Source: Pyxidicoccus fallax (GTDB lineage: Bacteria; Myxococcota; Myxococcia; Myxococcales; Myxococcaceae). From it: DNA of 64,000 nucleotides. The stretch spans positions 1-64,000 of the forward strand of contig NZ_JABBJJ010000002.1 in assembly GCF_012933655.1 (NCBI RefSeq), given 5' to 3'. The notes under the pieces were generated by a model, which was given only the letters and a program-made list of their open reading frames with translations, was not told the DNA's origin and made no database searches. This document shows, one piece after another, positions 35,398 through 45,079 of this stretch (positions within the stretch are counted from its first letter, which is position 1; each line of letters opens with the position of its first letter). The position numbers and the translations under genes are program-made.

Positions 35398-36477
35398 ATG
35401 GCACAACCAGCCGCCAGTCAGAAGGCAGAGACGATGCGGGGCGTCATCCTGCCGGGCAACAGGACGGTGGACTTCAGGGAAATTCCCGTGCCCCAGCCGC
35501 AGCATGGCCAGGTGCTGGTCAAGATCATGGCCTCGGCCATCTGCGGCAGCGACATCCGCGCCATCTATCGAGCCCACATCGGCGAAGGGGCCGAGCGTTA
35601 CGTCCCCGGCATGATTGCCGGACACGAGCCGTGCGGCCGAATCGCGGCGGTCGGCCCGGGATGTCAGGCGCTGAAGGTCGGCGACCGCGTGTCCGTCTAT
35701 CACATCAGCGGCTGCGGGGTCTGCGACGACTGCCGCGAGGGCTACCAGATCAGCTGCTCCAGCCCGGTGCGCGCGGCGTATGGCTGGCAGCGGCACGGAG
35801 GCCACGCGCCGTTCATGCTGGCGGACGAGCGCGACTGCATCCCGCTGCCCGAGAGCCTGTCCTGGGTGGATGGCGCCATGTGCGCCTGCGGCGTCGGCAC
35901 CGCCTGGGAAGCCCTGACACGCATTGGCGTCAGCGGCGGAGATGCGCTGCTGGTGACGGGCCTGGGGCCGGTCGGCATGGGCGTGGCGATGCTGGCCAAG
36001 GCGCTGGGAGCCAACAAGGTCATCGGGACGGAGGTCTCCCCGGGACGGCGGAAGATGGCCCAGGAGCTCGGCATCGTGGACGAGGCCCTGGAGGTGGATG
36101 ACAAGACGCTGGTCCGCATCAAGGACCTCACGCGGGGCAAGGGCTGCGAGGCAAGCATCGACTGCTCGGGAACGGCACCGGGAAGAGTGCTGGCCCTGCA
36201 AGGCACGCGGCAGTGGGGACGGTGCGCGTTCGTCGGTGAAGGCGGCAAGATCGAATTCGACGTCTCGCCCGTGCTCATCCACCCGCAAATCACGCTGTAC
36301 GGCTCCTGGGTGACCTCGCTCAAGCACATGAGCGACCTCCTGGACCGGCTGGCACGCTGGGGGGTGCACCCGGAGAAGATCTGCACGACCCGCCTGCCGC
36401 TGAACGAGGCGGCGCGCGGCTACCAGATGGCCGACAAGGGCGAGGCCGCCAAGGTCTGCTTCGTCTTCGAAGGCTGA
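35398..36477 (+). CDS. Zinc-dependent alcohol dehydrogenase family protein
   Basis: The 359-residue medium-chain dehydrogenase has the catalytic zinc ligands in ICGSD (Cys49) and AGHEPCG, and a four-Cys structural zinc lobe ([11 protein letters not shown] then SC). The NAD(P) site is [10 protein letters not shown]. It resembles sorbitol/threonine-type dehydrogenases more than ethanol dehydrogenases, but substrate cannot be told by eye. In the module it could oxidise a polyol or reduce an aldehyde to rebalance NADH. It lies 93 bp after pyk and 21 bp before glucokinase. Confidence 0.88.
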   Translation: MAQPAASQKAETMRGVILPGNRTVDFREIPVPQPQHGQVLVKIMASAICGSDIRAIYRAHIGEGAERYVPGMIAGHEPCGRIAAVGPGCQALKVGDRVSVYHISGCGVCDDCREGYQISCSSPVRAAYGWQRHGGHAPFMLADERDCIPLPESLSWVDGAMCACGVGTAWEALTRIGVSGGDALLVTGLGPVGMGVAMLAKALGANKVIGTEVSPGRRKMAQELGIVDEALEVDDKTLVRIKDLTRGKGCEASIDCSGTAPGRVLALQGTRQWGRCAFVGEGGKIEFDVSPVLIHPQITLYGSWVTSLKHMSDLLDRLARWGVHPEKICTTRLPLNEAARGYQMADKGEAAKVCFVFEG

Positions 36478-36498
36478 GAGCGATAGGAGCGACGCCGC

Positions 36499-37479
36499 AT
36501 GCTGGTGCTTGCCGGAGATGTGGGCGGAACGAAGACGGCGCTCGCCCTGGTGCAGGGCGAGGCCATCGTCGAGCGGCGCGTCTATCCGAGCGCCGCCTTC
36601 CCGAGCCTCGAAGCCGTGGTGAACGAGTTCCTGGGCAAGCGGAGCAAGGAAGTCTCGCGGGCGTGCTTTGGCATCGCCGGTCCGGTCATCGAGGACAGCT
36701 GCCGGGCCACCAACCTGCGCTGGGTCATCGAGGCGAGGAGCCTGGAGCACACCCTCGGGCTCCCGCGCGTCACCCTGGTCAATGACTTCCATGCCATGGC
36801 CATCGGAGTCTCCATCCTGCCAGCGTCCGACTTCGCCATCCTGAACGACGCGCCGTCGGACCCCAACGGGCCCTGGGTGCTGCTCGGCGCCGGGACCGGG
36901 CTCGGAGAGGCGGTGGTGGTCCGCAAGGGTACTGGCTACGACGTGATTGCCTCCGAAGGTGGGCACACGGACTTCGCGCCGCGAGACGAGCTGGAGATCG
37001 ACCTGCTGCGGTTCCTGCTGAAGCGGCACTCGCGCGTCTCCTACGAGCGGATCATCTGCGGGCGCGGGCTGGTGACGCTCTACGAGTTCGTCCGTGAGCG
37101 CTCACCCGGGGCCGAGTCCCCCGCGGTGCGCGAGGAGCTGGACTCCGCGTCCGGCGACCTCGCCCCCATCATCTCCCGTCACGGGCTCGCCGGCGATGAC
37201 CCGCTCTGCACCCAGGCGCTATCGCTCTTCGTCTCCATCTATGGCGCGGAGGCGGGAAACCTCGCGCTCAAGGTCGTGGCGCGCGGCGGGGTCTTCGTCG
37301 GGGGAGGAATCGCTCCGAAGATCCTGCCCAAGCTCCTCGACGGGACCTTCCGCGCCTCCTTCGTCGCCAAGGGCCGGCTCAGCACCCTGCTGGAGGCGAC
37401 ACCGGTGAAGGTCGTGCTCAACAGCGACGCCGGGCTGCTCGGCGCCGCATCGCTGGCGTCCCGCGTCGCCCTACTCTAG
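36499..37479 (+). CDS. glk: Glucokinase
   Basis: The 326-residue protein matches the Glk family (PF02685 type). It has GDVGGTKTALAL (phosphate 1), CFGIAGPV, VNDFHAMAIG with the catalytic Asp, LGAGTGLG (phosphate 2), ASEGGHTDFAP and a closing LNSDAGLLGA. It phosphorylates glucose to glucose-6-phosphate with ATP, the entry step for the sugars used by the upstream enzymes. An AGGAG ribosome site lies 11 bases before the ATG. It is the last gene of the rightward series; a strong hairpin follows. Confidence 0.93.
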   Translation: MLVLAGDVGGTKTALALVQGEAIVERRVYPSAAFPSLEAVVNEFLGKRSKEVSRACFGIAGPVIEDSCRATNLRWVIEARSLEHTLGLPRVTLVNDFHAMAIGVSILPASDFAILNDAPSDPNGPWVLLGAGTGLGEAVVVRKGTGYDVIASEGGHTDFAPRDELEIDLLRFLLKRHSRVSYERIICGRGLVTLYEFVRERSPGAESPAVREELDSASGDLAPIISRHGLAGDDPLCTQALSLFVSIYGAEAGNLALKVVARGGVFVGGGIAPKILPKLLDGTFRASFVAKGRLSTLLEATPVKVVLNSDAGLLGAASLASRVALL

Positions 37480-37537
37480 GACGGATAGGAGCCCTGATGA
37501 GGGAGGCGGGCGGGTGAAGAACGAAGAAGCCGGGGCG

Positions 37538-37561
37538 GCGCGGAGGGGCCAGCCTCCGCGC
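37538..37561. terminator. Strong hairpin after glk
   Basis: GCGCGGAGG and CCTCCGCGC form a perfect 9-bp stem with a 6-base loop. It lies between the convergent glk and beta-barrel genes. No T-tract follows on either strand, so this is a terminator candidate by stem strength and place alone. Confidence 0.5.
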
Positions 37562-37585
37562 GCGCCCGCTCCAGGCCCCGGGGCC

Positions 37586-38293
37586 TCAGTAGCGCAGGCC
37601 GAACATCACGGGGACGTACTGGCCGTCGGCACGCCGTGACGTGCCGCCCGCGTCGGTGAACTCCGGGCCGAAGATGTAGTGGTAGCGGCCCTCCACGTAG
37701 AGGCGCAAATCCCCGACGATGCTGAGGGTGATGCCCGCGCCCGCGTTGAGACCGAAGTCCGTGCTGCTCCGCGCGCCGAGGATTTCCTCCACGGGCACCA
37801 CCTGCGTGCTGCAGTAGTACAGCCAGGGGTCGCAGTACGGAACGGCCGCCACGCCCGCCAGCTGGCTCACCGCCACCCTGCGGTAGTACAGGCCCGGTCC
37901 GCCGATGAGGTAGATGCCGATGGGGCTCTTGGGCAGCAGGTTCACCACCGCGTTGATGGAGCCGGCCTGCATGGAGTGGTCGCCCTCGACGTTGGCGACG
38001 TCCAGCACATCGGACTCCACGTCATAGGCGGTATAGAGGTACTCGGCGAGGACGCCGAGCCGCTGCTGGAACTGGAAGCCGGCGCCCAGCTGGAAGCCAC
38101 CGCCCGTCTTGAAGCGGCCTCCCGCGTCCGCGATGGGGAAGGAGGTGCCGCCACCCACGCTGAACATGAAGTGGCGCTCGGGCTCGGGGGCCGCCACGAA
38201 GCCTGCTGTCGTGGGGTCACTGTATTGGGCATGAGCGGCCCCGGGCGCAATGAGCGCCAGGAGGCCGAGGAGAAGCAGGTGACGCAATCGCAT
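37586..38293 (-). CDS. Outer-membrane beta-barrel protein (OmpA/OprF-like barrel)
   Basis: The 235-residue product has a Sec signal peptide ending GAAHAQ. Alternating hydrophobic strands follow, for example HFMFSVGGGTSFPIA, FQLGAGFQFQ and LRLYVEGRYHYIF, and it closes with VPVMFGLRY, a C-terminal aromatic typical of barrels inserted by the BAM machinery. Two Cys (CDPWLYYC) sit in a predicted loop. No OmpA peptidoglycan-binding domain is present. GAGGTG precedes the ATG. Ligand and role are unknown. Confidence 0.8.
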   Translation of the reverse strand: MRLRHLLLLGLLALIAPGAAHAQYSDPTTAGFVAAPEPERHFMFSVGGGTSFPIADAGGRFKTGGGFQLGAGFQFQQRLGVLAEYLYTAYDVESDVLDVANVEGDHSMQAGSINAVVNLLPKSPIGIYLIGGPGLYYRRVAVSQLAGVAAVPYCDPWLYYCSTQVVPVEEILGARSSTDFGLNAGAGITLSIVGDLRLYVEGRYHYIFGPEFTDAGGTSRRADGQYVPVMFGLRY

Positions 38294-38541
38294 GGCAAGC
38301 ACCTCGTGTGCACTGACTTCGTGGTGGAGGGAGCGTGGAGACGGGACGGCTGTCCGCACACTGTCCCTTCGGGGAGGGACGTCCCGGGAGGCGAGGCCCG
38401 GGGTTCCGTACCCGCTCGCTGTCGCGGCCACGTCGCCGCCGACTCCGGGCAGAGGGCCCGTCCGTCCTGCGCGCAACGTGCCCACACGCTCACGGGGAGG
38501 GTCGGCGGAGCGGCCTCGCATGCGCAGCTTGCGCCGGTTCC

Positions 38542-39687
38542 ATGTCACCGCCTCCTTGCCCCTGGCCTCGAATGTTCGTGGGAGTGCTCATGGCGCTCCT
38601 CTCCGCGTGCGCCACGGTGAGCCCTCCCACCTCGGCGCTGGGGGAGCGCGTGGGACGCTCGGACCTGGACGTGAGCGCGCTGCGCATCCGCGTGCGCGAC
38701 CTGGCCCGGCGCTTCTCCGGGCTGCTGGAGGCGGCGGCGGATGACATCGCCGCGAAGGCCGGCACGCCGGAGATGTCGCGGAGGATGCTCGCGTTCAAGG
38801 CGGACGCGGTGCCCGCCATGCAGGGCGCCCTCTACCAGCCGGACCCGGTGGCGGCGCTGGTGGAGGCCTGGGCGCTGCTCGCCCAGCTCCAGGCCACGCT
38901 GCCCAACAGGGCGGTGAGCGCCTCACCGGAGCTGCTGGCCGAGGCCCAGCGCTCGCTGGCGGACATGGAGTCGCAGGTGGAGGCGCTGTGGCGGGAAGTC
39001 ACGGGCAAGGAGGACGTGTCCGCCGCCCGCGAGCGCGTGCACGCGTGGGCCGCCGAGCACCCCCTGACGGGGCCGCTCGTCGCGCGCGAGTCCACCGTGC
39101 CCCTGCTGGCCTCCGTGACGGCGGCGTCGGGTGGAGGCCTGCTGAAGAGGGCCGCTGGCCTGCTGGAGGACACGCGCGACATCACCGCGCGGGTGGACCT
39201 CTACGCGGCCAGCCTGCCGCGCCAGGCCCGCTGGCAGGCGGAGCTGGTGGCCGCGGACGCCATGAATGCCCCCGCGCTCCAGTCCGCCCTGGCCGAGCTG
39301 GCGCGCACGGTGGACATCCTCGACCGGGTGGCGGGCGTGGCCGCCAACACGCCCGCGCTCGTCGCCCGGGAGCGCGCGGCGGTGCTGGAGGCGCTGGGCC
39401 GGGAGCGGCAGTCGCTCCAGGACTTCATCTCCGGTGAGCGTCAGGCCGTCATGGCGGGGGTGGGCCAGGAGCGCGCGGCGGTGGTGGACGCCCTGCGCGC
39501 CGAGCGGGTGGCGACGCTCCAGCAGGTCGACGGCCTGGCCCGGGGCTGGGTGGACCACGCCTTCGACAGGGCGGGGCACCTGGTGGACCGCGTCTTCCTG
39601 TGGCTGCTGGGGCTGCTGGGCCTGGGGCTGGTGGGTGGGCTCATCCTGGTGGTGCTGCTGGCCCGCGCCTGGAGGCGCGCCACGTGA
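38542..39687 (+). CDS. Hypothetical coiled-coil lipoprotein with C-terminal membrane helix
   Basis: The 381-residue product contains a lipoprotein-like signal (MFVGVLMALLSAC); the true start may be the ATG at 38572 that opens it rather than 38542. The middle (about 60-330) is Ala/Glu/Arg-rich helix with heptad character, including RERAAVLEALGRERQSL. The C-terminus has a transmembrane segment (about 350-375) and ends in Arg-rich residues. A lipid anchor at one end and a membrane helix at the other could bridge two membranes. No family is recognised. Confidence 0.65.
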   Translation: MSPPPCPWPRMFVGVLMALLSACATVSPPTSALGERVGRSDLDVSALRIRVRDLARRFSGLLEAAADDIAAKAGTPEMSRRMLAFKADAVPAMQGALYQPDPVAALVEAWALLAQLQATLPNRAVSASPELLAEAQRSLADMESQVEALWREVTGKEDVSAARERVHAWAAEHPLTGPLVARESTVPLLASVTAASGGGLLKRAAGLLEDTRDITARVDLYAASLPRQARWQAELVAADAMNAPALQSALAELARTVDILDRVAGVAANTPALVARERAAVLEALGRERQSLQDFISGERQAVMAGVGQERAAVVDALRAERVATLQQVDGLARGWVDHAFDRAGHLVDRVFLWLLGLLGLGLVGGLILVVLLARAWRRAT

Positions 39688-39717
39688 GCGCGCCCACCGG
39701 GCGGGTGATGCGGACCT

Positions 39718-40296
39718 TCACTGCTCGGGCTGGGGCGGGAAGCGCTCGAGCATCTCCTCCACGGCCTCGTTGATGCGCTCCCGCGAGCTCTGCGCGGTGG
39801 GGTTCTCGTCCACCACCGCCTGGGCCGTGCCGCGCCAGACGAGCTGCTTCGCCTTCGCGTCCACGATGTCGAGGATGAGGGTGCCCTCTTCGTACTCGCG
39901 CACGTAGGTATACGGGACGCCGACCCCTCCTCCGTAGTAGGGGCTCCACATCGTGCCCCACCCGTAGCCGTAGTAGGAATTCACCGTCTGGGCGTCCAGC
40001 TTCGAGTCGATGGCACCCTGCCACCCGATGACGAAGTCCGGCGAGGCGTCCATGGCGACCTGCCGGTAGCCGCGTCCCTGCAGCACCCGGTCCACCGCCT
40101 GATGGAGGTTGTTGTTGATGAGGTCGTTGTAGACGCGCGGGTCCTTGCCCTCGGGCGTCGGCAGCCAGGCGTAGGTGCGATAGCTCTCCAGTTGCTGCAC
40201 GGCGCTCGGGTCATAGTTGGTGTTGACCTCGATGCCCGAGCAGGCGGCGAGCATCAGGCCCACCAGGAGTGGAGCGATACGGGACGGCAACCGCAT
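39718..40296 (-). CDS. DUF4136 lipoprotein
   Basis: The 192-residue product has a lipoprotein signal ending LMLAAC. The DUF4136 layout follows: an opening NYDPSAVQQLESYRTYAWLP, a middle segment predicting a helix with QAVDRVLQGRGY, ASPDFVIGW, a Tyr/Gly-rich loop, then YEEGTLILDIVDAKAKQLVWRGTA and a closing helix. Such proteins are common envelope lipoproteins with unknown role. GGAGAG lies before the ATG. It is convergent with the coiled-coil gene (30-bp gap) and divergent from the DUF2254 gene. Confidence 0.88.
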   Translation of the reverse strand: MRLPSRIAPLLVGLMLAACSGIEVNTNYDPSAVQQLESYRTYAWLPTPEGKDPRVYNDLINNNLHQAVDRVLQGRGYRQVAMDASPDFVIGWQGAIDSKLDAQTVNSYYGYGWGTMWSPYYGGGVGVPYTYVREYEEGTLILDIVDAKAKQLVWRGTAQAVVDENPTAQSSRERINEAVEEMLERFPPQPEQ

Positions 40297-40582
40297 GGGG
40301 CTCTCCTTTTTTCTGGTACCGCGGCGCATGCCGTCGGCCTCCTGACTGACATTGGGAGTGGGGTGGATGGGCGCCAAGCCTCGCCCGTCTCGACCCGGGA
40401 CGCTCCAGCGCGCCTGCCCCACCCTTCAGGCCGGCTCGTGCTCCGGCGACTGCGCCTGGCCCCCGGGCCCCTCCGGGTTGCGCTCGCCATGGCCCGCTCG
40501 CAGCTTCGGCGAAGGCGCCCTTCATCCGCGGTGCGCGGGCGTGGCCCTGGCGCCCGGCGATACCGGCGCTCGGAGCGGAGGT

Positions 40583-41986
40583 ATGCACATGGCGGGAGCC
40601 CGGGCACTCGCGCGTGGGGAGGCGGGCCCTGGTGTGCCCCGGCACGCGCTGCCGGGTGACATCCACCACCTTGTCTGGTGGGCCCGCCACACGCTGTGGC
40701 TCCTACCCGTGCTGGGGGCGCTGCTGGGGGCCTTCCTGGGCGTGCTGATGGTGCACCCGCCGGAGCCACTGGCGTCGGTGCTGCGCGGCGTGGCGTGGCT
40801 GGCCTCGGTGCAGGAGGCGCGGTCGATGCTCTCCTCGGTGCTGGGCATCGCGCTCTCCTCGCTGAGCATCGTGCTGTCGCTGTCCATGCTCGTGGTGCAG
40901 AACGCCGCCGGGCAGTACTCGCCGCGCCTGCTGCGGCTGTACCTGCACAGCGCGGGCGTCCGCGTGGTCATCCCCATGTTCGTCGCCACGAGCGTCTTCT
41001 GTCTCGTGGCCGCGCAGTCGTTCGGGTTCATTCCCGGAGACGCGCGGCTGCCGCGTCCGGCGCTGAGCCTGGCCATGCTCCTGCTGGTCCTCTGCGAGGC
41101 GGCGCTCATCTTCCACGTGCTGGAGACGCTCCAGTTCATGCGCGTGGAGAACCTGGTGCGGGAGGTGGGGCGCGACACGCTGCGCGTCGCGCGGAGGATG
41201 GCGGCGCGCTGCCAGGAGGACCTCTCGCCCGCCCCGGTTCCGCCGCCCTCGTCGAGCACGACCTGGCCGCTCCGGGCCCGCGCGAGTGGCTTCGTCGCGG
41301 ACGTGGACGGGCGCAGGCTCCTGGCCGTGGCCCAGACGCTGGGGCTCGTGGTCCACGTGGACGTCGCCATCGGCGAGCCGGTGACGCGAGGCGCGGTGGT
41401 GGGCCGGGTGGAGCCCGGCGGCCGAGGCCCGGCGGAGTCGCGCGAGGTGGCGGAGGCCCTCCTGCCCGCGCTGCTGATGGACCGCTGGAGGGACCTGGAC
41501 TCGGACGTGGCGCTGGGCGTGCGGCAGCTCGTCGACGTGGCCATCAAGGCGCTCTCGCCGGGCATCAACGACCCGTACACGGCCGTGGAGGTGGTGGACC
41601 AGCTCACCTTCCTGCTGTGCGCCATGAGCCAGCTGCGCCTGGGCCCCCGGGTGCTGCCGGATGCGTCGGGGCACCCCCGCGTCTTCCTTCACGCCGCCTC
41701 GCTGCGCGACTACCTGTCGCTCGCCACGGACCAGATCCTCCGCTACGGCGCGGGCGAGCCCGCCGTGGTGCTCCGGCTGCTGCGGCTGACGGGAGAAGTC
41801 GGTCAGCGCGCGCGGAGCCCGGAGGACCGGCATGCCGCCCGGCAGACCCTGCGCCAGATACAGGCCGGGGCGGAGCGCGCCCTGGAAGGCGCCCCCTGGC
41901 GGGAGCGGCTCCGCGGCTACACGGAAGCCGTGGAGCGCGCGATGGAGGGCGGGCCGCTGCCGGCCCTGCCCGCCATCGGCTTCTGA
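40583..41986 (+). CDS. DUF2254 family membrane protein
   Basis: The 467-residue protein has four hydrophobic helices in the first 185 residues (near 35-55, 80-105, 128-148 and 160-180). A long soluble region follows. SSLSIVLSLSMLVVQNAAGQYSPRLL and ALSPGINDPYTAVEVVDQL are recognisable DUF2254 hallmarks. The function is unknown. GGAGCGGAGG precedes the ATG and rules out the longer frame. It appears to be a single gene. Confidence 0.88.
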   Translation: MHMAGARALARGEAGPGVPRHALPGDIHHLVWWARHTLWLLPVLGALLGAFLGVLMVHPPEPLASVLRGVAWLASVQEARSMLSSVLGIALSSLSIVLSLSMLVVQNAAGQYSPRLLRLYLHSAGVRVVIPMFVATSVFCLVAAQSFGFIPGDARLPRPALSLAMLLLVLCEAALIFHVLETLQFMRVENLVREVGRDTLRVARRMAARCQEDLSPAPVPPPSSSTTWPLRARASGFVADVDGRRLLAVAQTLGLVVHVDVAIGEPVTRGAVVGRVEPGGRGPAESREVAEALLPALLMDRWRDLDSDVALGVRQLVDVAIKALSPGINDPYTAVEVVDQLTFLLCAMSQLRLGPRVLPDASGHPRVFLHAASLRDYLSLATDQILRYGAGEPAVVLRLLRLTGEVGQRARSPEDRHAARQTLRQIQAGAERALEGAPWRERLRGYTEAVERAMEGGPLPALPAIGF

Positions 41987-42164
41987 CACAGCACGGGGGC
42001 CCACGTTGCCCGAGGGTCGGGCCCGCCCGGGCCCGCCCGCCGCGAGCGGCCTCCCGTGCGCCCACGCGAGGAGGGATGTCTCGACCTCCTGTCCGCCCGG
42101 CTCTCCTCATCGTCTCCTGGCCAACCTCAGTCTTGAACCGTTCGCAGGAACGGAGGAGGTGCTC

Positions 42165-43028
42165 ATGGCTGGCGCAAGTAACTCGAGGAGAGCAAGTGGA
42201 GGGCGACGCGGGCTCGTGCTCGCCCTCCTCGTGATGGCAGTTCCCGCACTGGGGGCCGAGCAGAAGACGCAGGCGCCCGCCGAGCAGGCCGCGAAAGTCG
42301 AGCCCAAGGCCGATCGCATCCTGCGCCAGATGAGCGACTTCCTGGCCGCGCAGCGCGAGTTCACCGTCCACACCGAGGGGTCGCAGGACATCGTGCTCGA
42401 ATCGGGGCAGAAGATTCAGCTCAACCGCATGGGGGACGTGAGCGTGCAGCGACCGGACCGGCTCCGTGTGGACCGCGAGGGAGAGCTGGCGAAGCTTCAC
42501 CTCTACTATGACGGCAAGCAGCTCGCGCTCCATGGGGAGGGAACCAATGCCTATGCGACAGCGCAGGCCCCCCCCACCCTGGACGCGACCATCGACATGG
42601 CCGCGGAGCAACTTGGACTGGAGGCCCCCGGCGGGGACCTCCTCCTCAGCAACCCCTACGCCGCCCTCATCGAGGATGTGCGCTCCGGCACCTACCTCGG
42701 ACGCACCATGCTGGAGGGCGTGCCCGTACACCACCTGGCCTTCCGCAACCGCGAGGGGGTGGACTGGCAGCTCTGGGTCGAGGACGGCCCGCGACCCCTG
42801 CCGCGCAAGTACGTCATCACCTCCAGGGACATGCCCGGCAGCCCGGAGTACGCCGTCACCCTTTCCGATTGGAACCTGTCGCCCCGACTCGCCCAGGACC
42901 AGTTCCGCTTCACCCCCCCGCGCGATGCGATGCGCGTGTCGTTCCTCGCGCAGGACACGCAGGGTGGGAAGCAGCAGGAGGGCGGCAAGGCGCAGGAGGA
43001 AGAGCAGTCGCGGGGAGGTGCGAAATGA
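42165..43028 (+). CDS. DUF2092 family secreted protein
   Basis: The 287-residue product has an N-terminal signal ending VPALGAEQ. The DUF2092 region follows: ILRQMSDFLAAQREFTVHTE, then RPDRLRVDREGELAKLHLYYDGKQLAL, and later DWQLWVEDGPRPLPRKYVIT. The fold resembles periplasmic LolA/LolB-like lipoprotein carriers, so a lipid-binding role is possible. The tail is Gln/Gly/Lys-rich. GGAGGAGGT precedes the ATG. Its stop overlaps the next start by 4 bp, so the two are coupled. Confidence 0.85.
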   Translation: MAGASNSRRASGGRRGLVLALLVMAVPALGAEQKTQAPAEQAAKVEPKADRILRQMSDFLAAQREFTVHTEGSQDIVLESGQKIQLNRMGDVSVQRPDRLRVDREGELAKLHLYYDGKQLALHGEGTNAYATAQAPPTLDATIDMAAEQLGLEAPGGDLLLSNPYAALIEDVRSGTYLGRTMLEGVPVHHLAFRNREGVDWQLWVEDGPRPLPRKYVITSRDMPGSPEYAVTLSDWNLSPRLAQDQFRFTPPRDAMRVSFLAQDTQGGKQQEGGKAQEEEQSRGGAK

Positions 43029-43432
43029 GTACGGAAGCGCGCGGGGTTCGCCGGCGGGGAGCGGGGATGTTGCTGGGGCTCTTCTTCCTGGGAGGGCTCC
43101 TCCCGGAGGCGGCCATGGCCCAGCACGTCGGCTCGATGCTGGGAGGGGCGCTCCAGGATGAAATCAAGGGCCAGTACGGCACCTCGCGCCGGGTGGCGCG
43201 GCGCACCTCACGGCGCACGTCCCGACGGCACGCGGCCGCCTACGGCGGCGGCTACGGTTACGGCGCTGCCGTGGTCGCGGCGCCAGTCGGCGTGAGCTAC
43301 ATCACGACGCTCCCCGCGGGCTGCGTGGCCTCGGTGGTGGGCTCCATCACCTACCAGCAGTGCGGCGCCGTCCGCTACCGCCCCTACTACCAGGGAGACA
43401 CCCTCGTGTACGTGGAGGATGGTGATGACTAG
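43025..43432 (+). CDS. Hypothetical secreted protein paired with DUF2092
   Basis: The 135-residue product has a signal peptide ending EAAMAQ. A Thr/Ser/Arg-rich basic stretch (RRVARRTSRRTSRR) and a Gly/Tyr/Ala-rich segment follow. The C-terminus holds TLPAGCVASVVGSITYQQCG, with two Cys that may pair. Similar small proteins are often found next to DUF2092 genes. The start overlaps the upstream stop (ATGA), so the two proteins are probably made together and may act together. Confidence 0.7.
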   Translation: MSTEARGVRRRGAGMLLGLFFLGGLLPEAAMAQHVGSMLGGALQDEIKGQYGTSRRVARRTSRRTSRRHAAAYGGGYGYGAAVVAAPVGVSYITTLPAGCVASVVGSITYQQCGAVRYRPYYQGDTLVYVEDGDD

Positions 43433-43648
43433 GGCTCCGGCACGGAGCGCTTGAGGGGATGACCTGGGACGGCTCCGCGGCGAAGGCGTCCAACGCGGAC
43501 GCCGCCCCGGGAGGGCCTGCTTGAATCCGCGCGCGGAGACGCACCTGCCCTGGAGGGCTGGGGAGCCTGGCGGGTGAGGTCGCGTTGCGCGGTGTGGGTG
43601 CCGTTCCCCACCTTTCTCGCGCAGGCTCAACGACAGGGGGACTCCCTC

Positions 43649-44212
43649 ATGTTTTCGTCCAGACTTACCTCGGTGCTCGCCGTCTCCACGGCGCTGTGGC
43701 TCGGCGTCGGTTGCTCCCAGTCCGCCACGACGTCGCAGCAGTCCGCGCCTCCTCCAGAGGCGACGGGCGAGCAGCCACCGCCGCGGGCTGAAATCGAGCG
43801 TGACTGCCCCATGGTGGTCCCCGGCGCCCAGGCGCGCGCGGAGGACACGCCGGAGGGCGTGGCCCTCATCATCGTCACGGACGCGGAACAGCAGGTGGAG
43901 GCGCTGCGGCAGCGCAGCCGCGAGATGATGTCGCGGCAGCAGGAGCACGGCGTCTCGGGGCGCCGCGGGCTGGCCCAGCCGCCCGGCATCGAATACCAGG
44001 GCATGGGCGGCGGCGGGCTCGCGGGCTCGGCCGGTGCGCCGAGCGTGGTGTCCCGCTCCCGACTGGAGGAGATTCCCGGCGGCGTCAGCATCACCTACAC
44101 CGCACAGAAACCCGAGGAGCAGGCGCGGCTGAGCTCGGATATCCACGAGAACGCGGACCTCATGAAGCCGGGCTTCTGCCCGGGGATGGCTCCCCCGGAA
44201 CCACAACAGTGA
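43649..44212 (+). CDS. Hypothetical lipoprotein
   Basis: The 187-residue product has a lipoprotein signal ending LWLGVGC, followed by a Ser/Gln/Pro linker. The ordered part begins near residue 48 (RDCPMVVPGAQARAEDTPEGVALIIVTD) and includes a helix with QVEALRQRSREMM and a C-terminal VSITYTAQKP strand. Two Cys (RDCP, GFCP) may bridge the ends. No family is recognised. The preceding 216 bp hold nothing clear. An AGGGGG lies before the ATG. Confidence 0.65.
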   Translation: MFSSRLTSVLAVSTALWLGVGCSQSATTSQQSAPPPEATGEQPPPRAEIERDCPMVVPGAQARAEDTPEGVALIIVTDAEQQVEALRQRSREMMSRQQEHGVSGRRGLAQPPGIEYQGMGGGGLAGSAGAPSVVSRSRLEEIPGGVSITYTAQKPEEQARLSSDIHENADLMKPGFCPGMAPPEPQQ

Positions 44213-44407
44213 GCACCCGCCCGCGGCCTCCACGGTCCCGCCCCATCCCATCGCGGCGTGCGCTCCATCGTCGACTCCACCGTCGCAGCCGGGGCCGGGC
44301 TCTCCTCACGAGCGCCCGCCGAGCCCGCCCGTTCGTCCCACGGTCCGTTGTCATCTCCCCATCATCCCCCCACCTTCACGGGCGACTCGCTGCGGAGGAG
44401 GACAGGC

Positions 44408-45019
44408 ATGAGGGCAGGCATTCGGACCGGACTGTGCATCGCGCTACTCGCGGGAGGAAACGCGCTCGCCGAAGACCTCACGGCGATGGAATCGCGCTAC
44501 GTGGAGTGGGAGGGCCCCTACTTCCTCTTGGGCCTCGGCGCGGAGGGCTACACCGGCAAGCTCGCCCCCAACCTCAACCCCGGCCTCTCCTACGAAGCCA
44601 TCATCGGCTTCCGCGCCTCGGAGTTCCTCGGCTTCGAGGTGGGCTACAGCGGCGGCGTGAATGACCTGGACCCCGGGGCGGGCTCGGGCGTCGGCGGCCC
44701 CGACATCATCCGCAATGGCGGGCAGGTCGCCATCAACCTGGGCCTCCTCCCCAACACCCGCCTGCAGCCCTACGGCCTCGCCGGCATCGGCGTGGAGCGC
44801 TACTCCGTCCGCAGCGGCGTCTCCGTCCGGTACTTCGACGACACCAGCGGCTACGTCCCCGTCGGGCTCGGCCTGCGGTACAAGCTCAACCAGTCCCTCT
44901 TCGCCGATGCGCGCGCCAGCTATAGCGCCCTCTTCGGCCAGGACTTCGCGCCCGTCACCGATGAGGACGTGCTCGACGGGCGCTACCAGGGCCTGCTGCA
45001 ACTGGGCGGCTCCTTCTGA
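44408..45019 (+). CDS. Outer-membrane beta-barrel protein
   Basis: The 203-residue product has a short signal ending NALAE, then barrel-type strands: GPYFLLGLGAEGYTG, YEAIIGFRASEFLGFEVGY, VAINLGLLPNTRLQPYGLAG, YVPVGLGLRYKLN. It ends in GLLQLGGSF, with a C-terminal Phe as recognised by the BAM complex. Eight strands are plausible. GGAGGACAGG precedes the ATG. It follows the lipoprotein gene after 195 bp. Function unknown. Confidence 0.8.
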   Translation: MRAGIRTGLCIALLAGGNALAEDLTAMESRYVEWEGPYFLLGLGAEGYTGKLAPNLNPGLSYEAIIGFRASEFLGFEVGYSGGVNDLDPGAGSGVGGPDIIRNGGQVAINLGLLPNTRLQPYGLAGIGVERYSVRSGVSVRYFDDTSGYVPVGLGLRYKLNQSLFADARASYSALFGQDFAPVTDEDVLDGRYQGLLQLGGSF

Positions 45020-45079
45020 ACCCGTCCGGAGCCACGGCGCCCGCCAGTCCGCCGTCGCTCCGGGCCCACGGGGCTCCGG

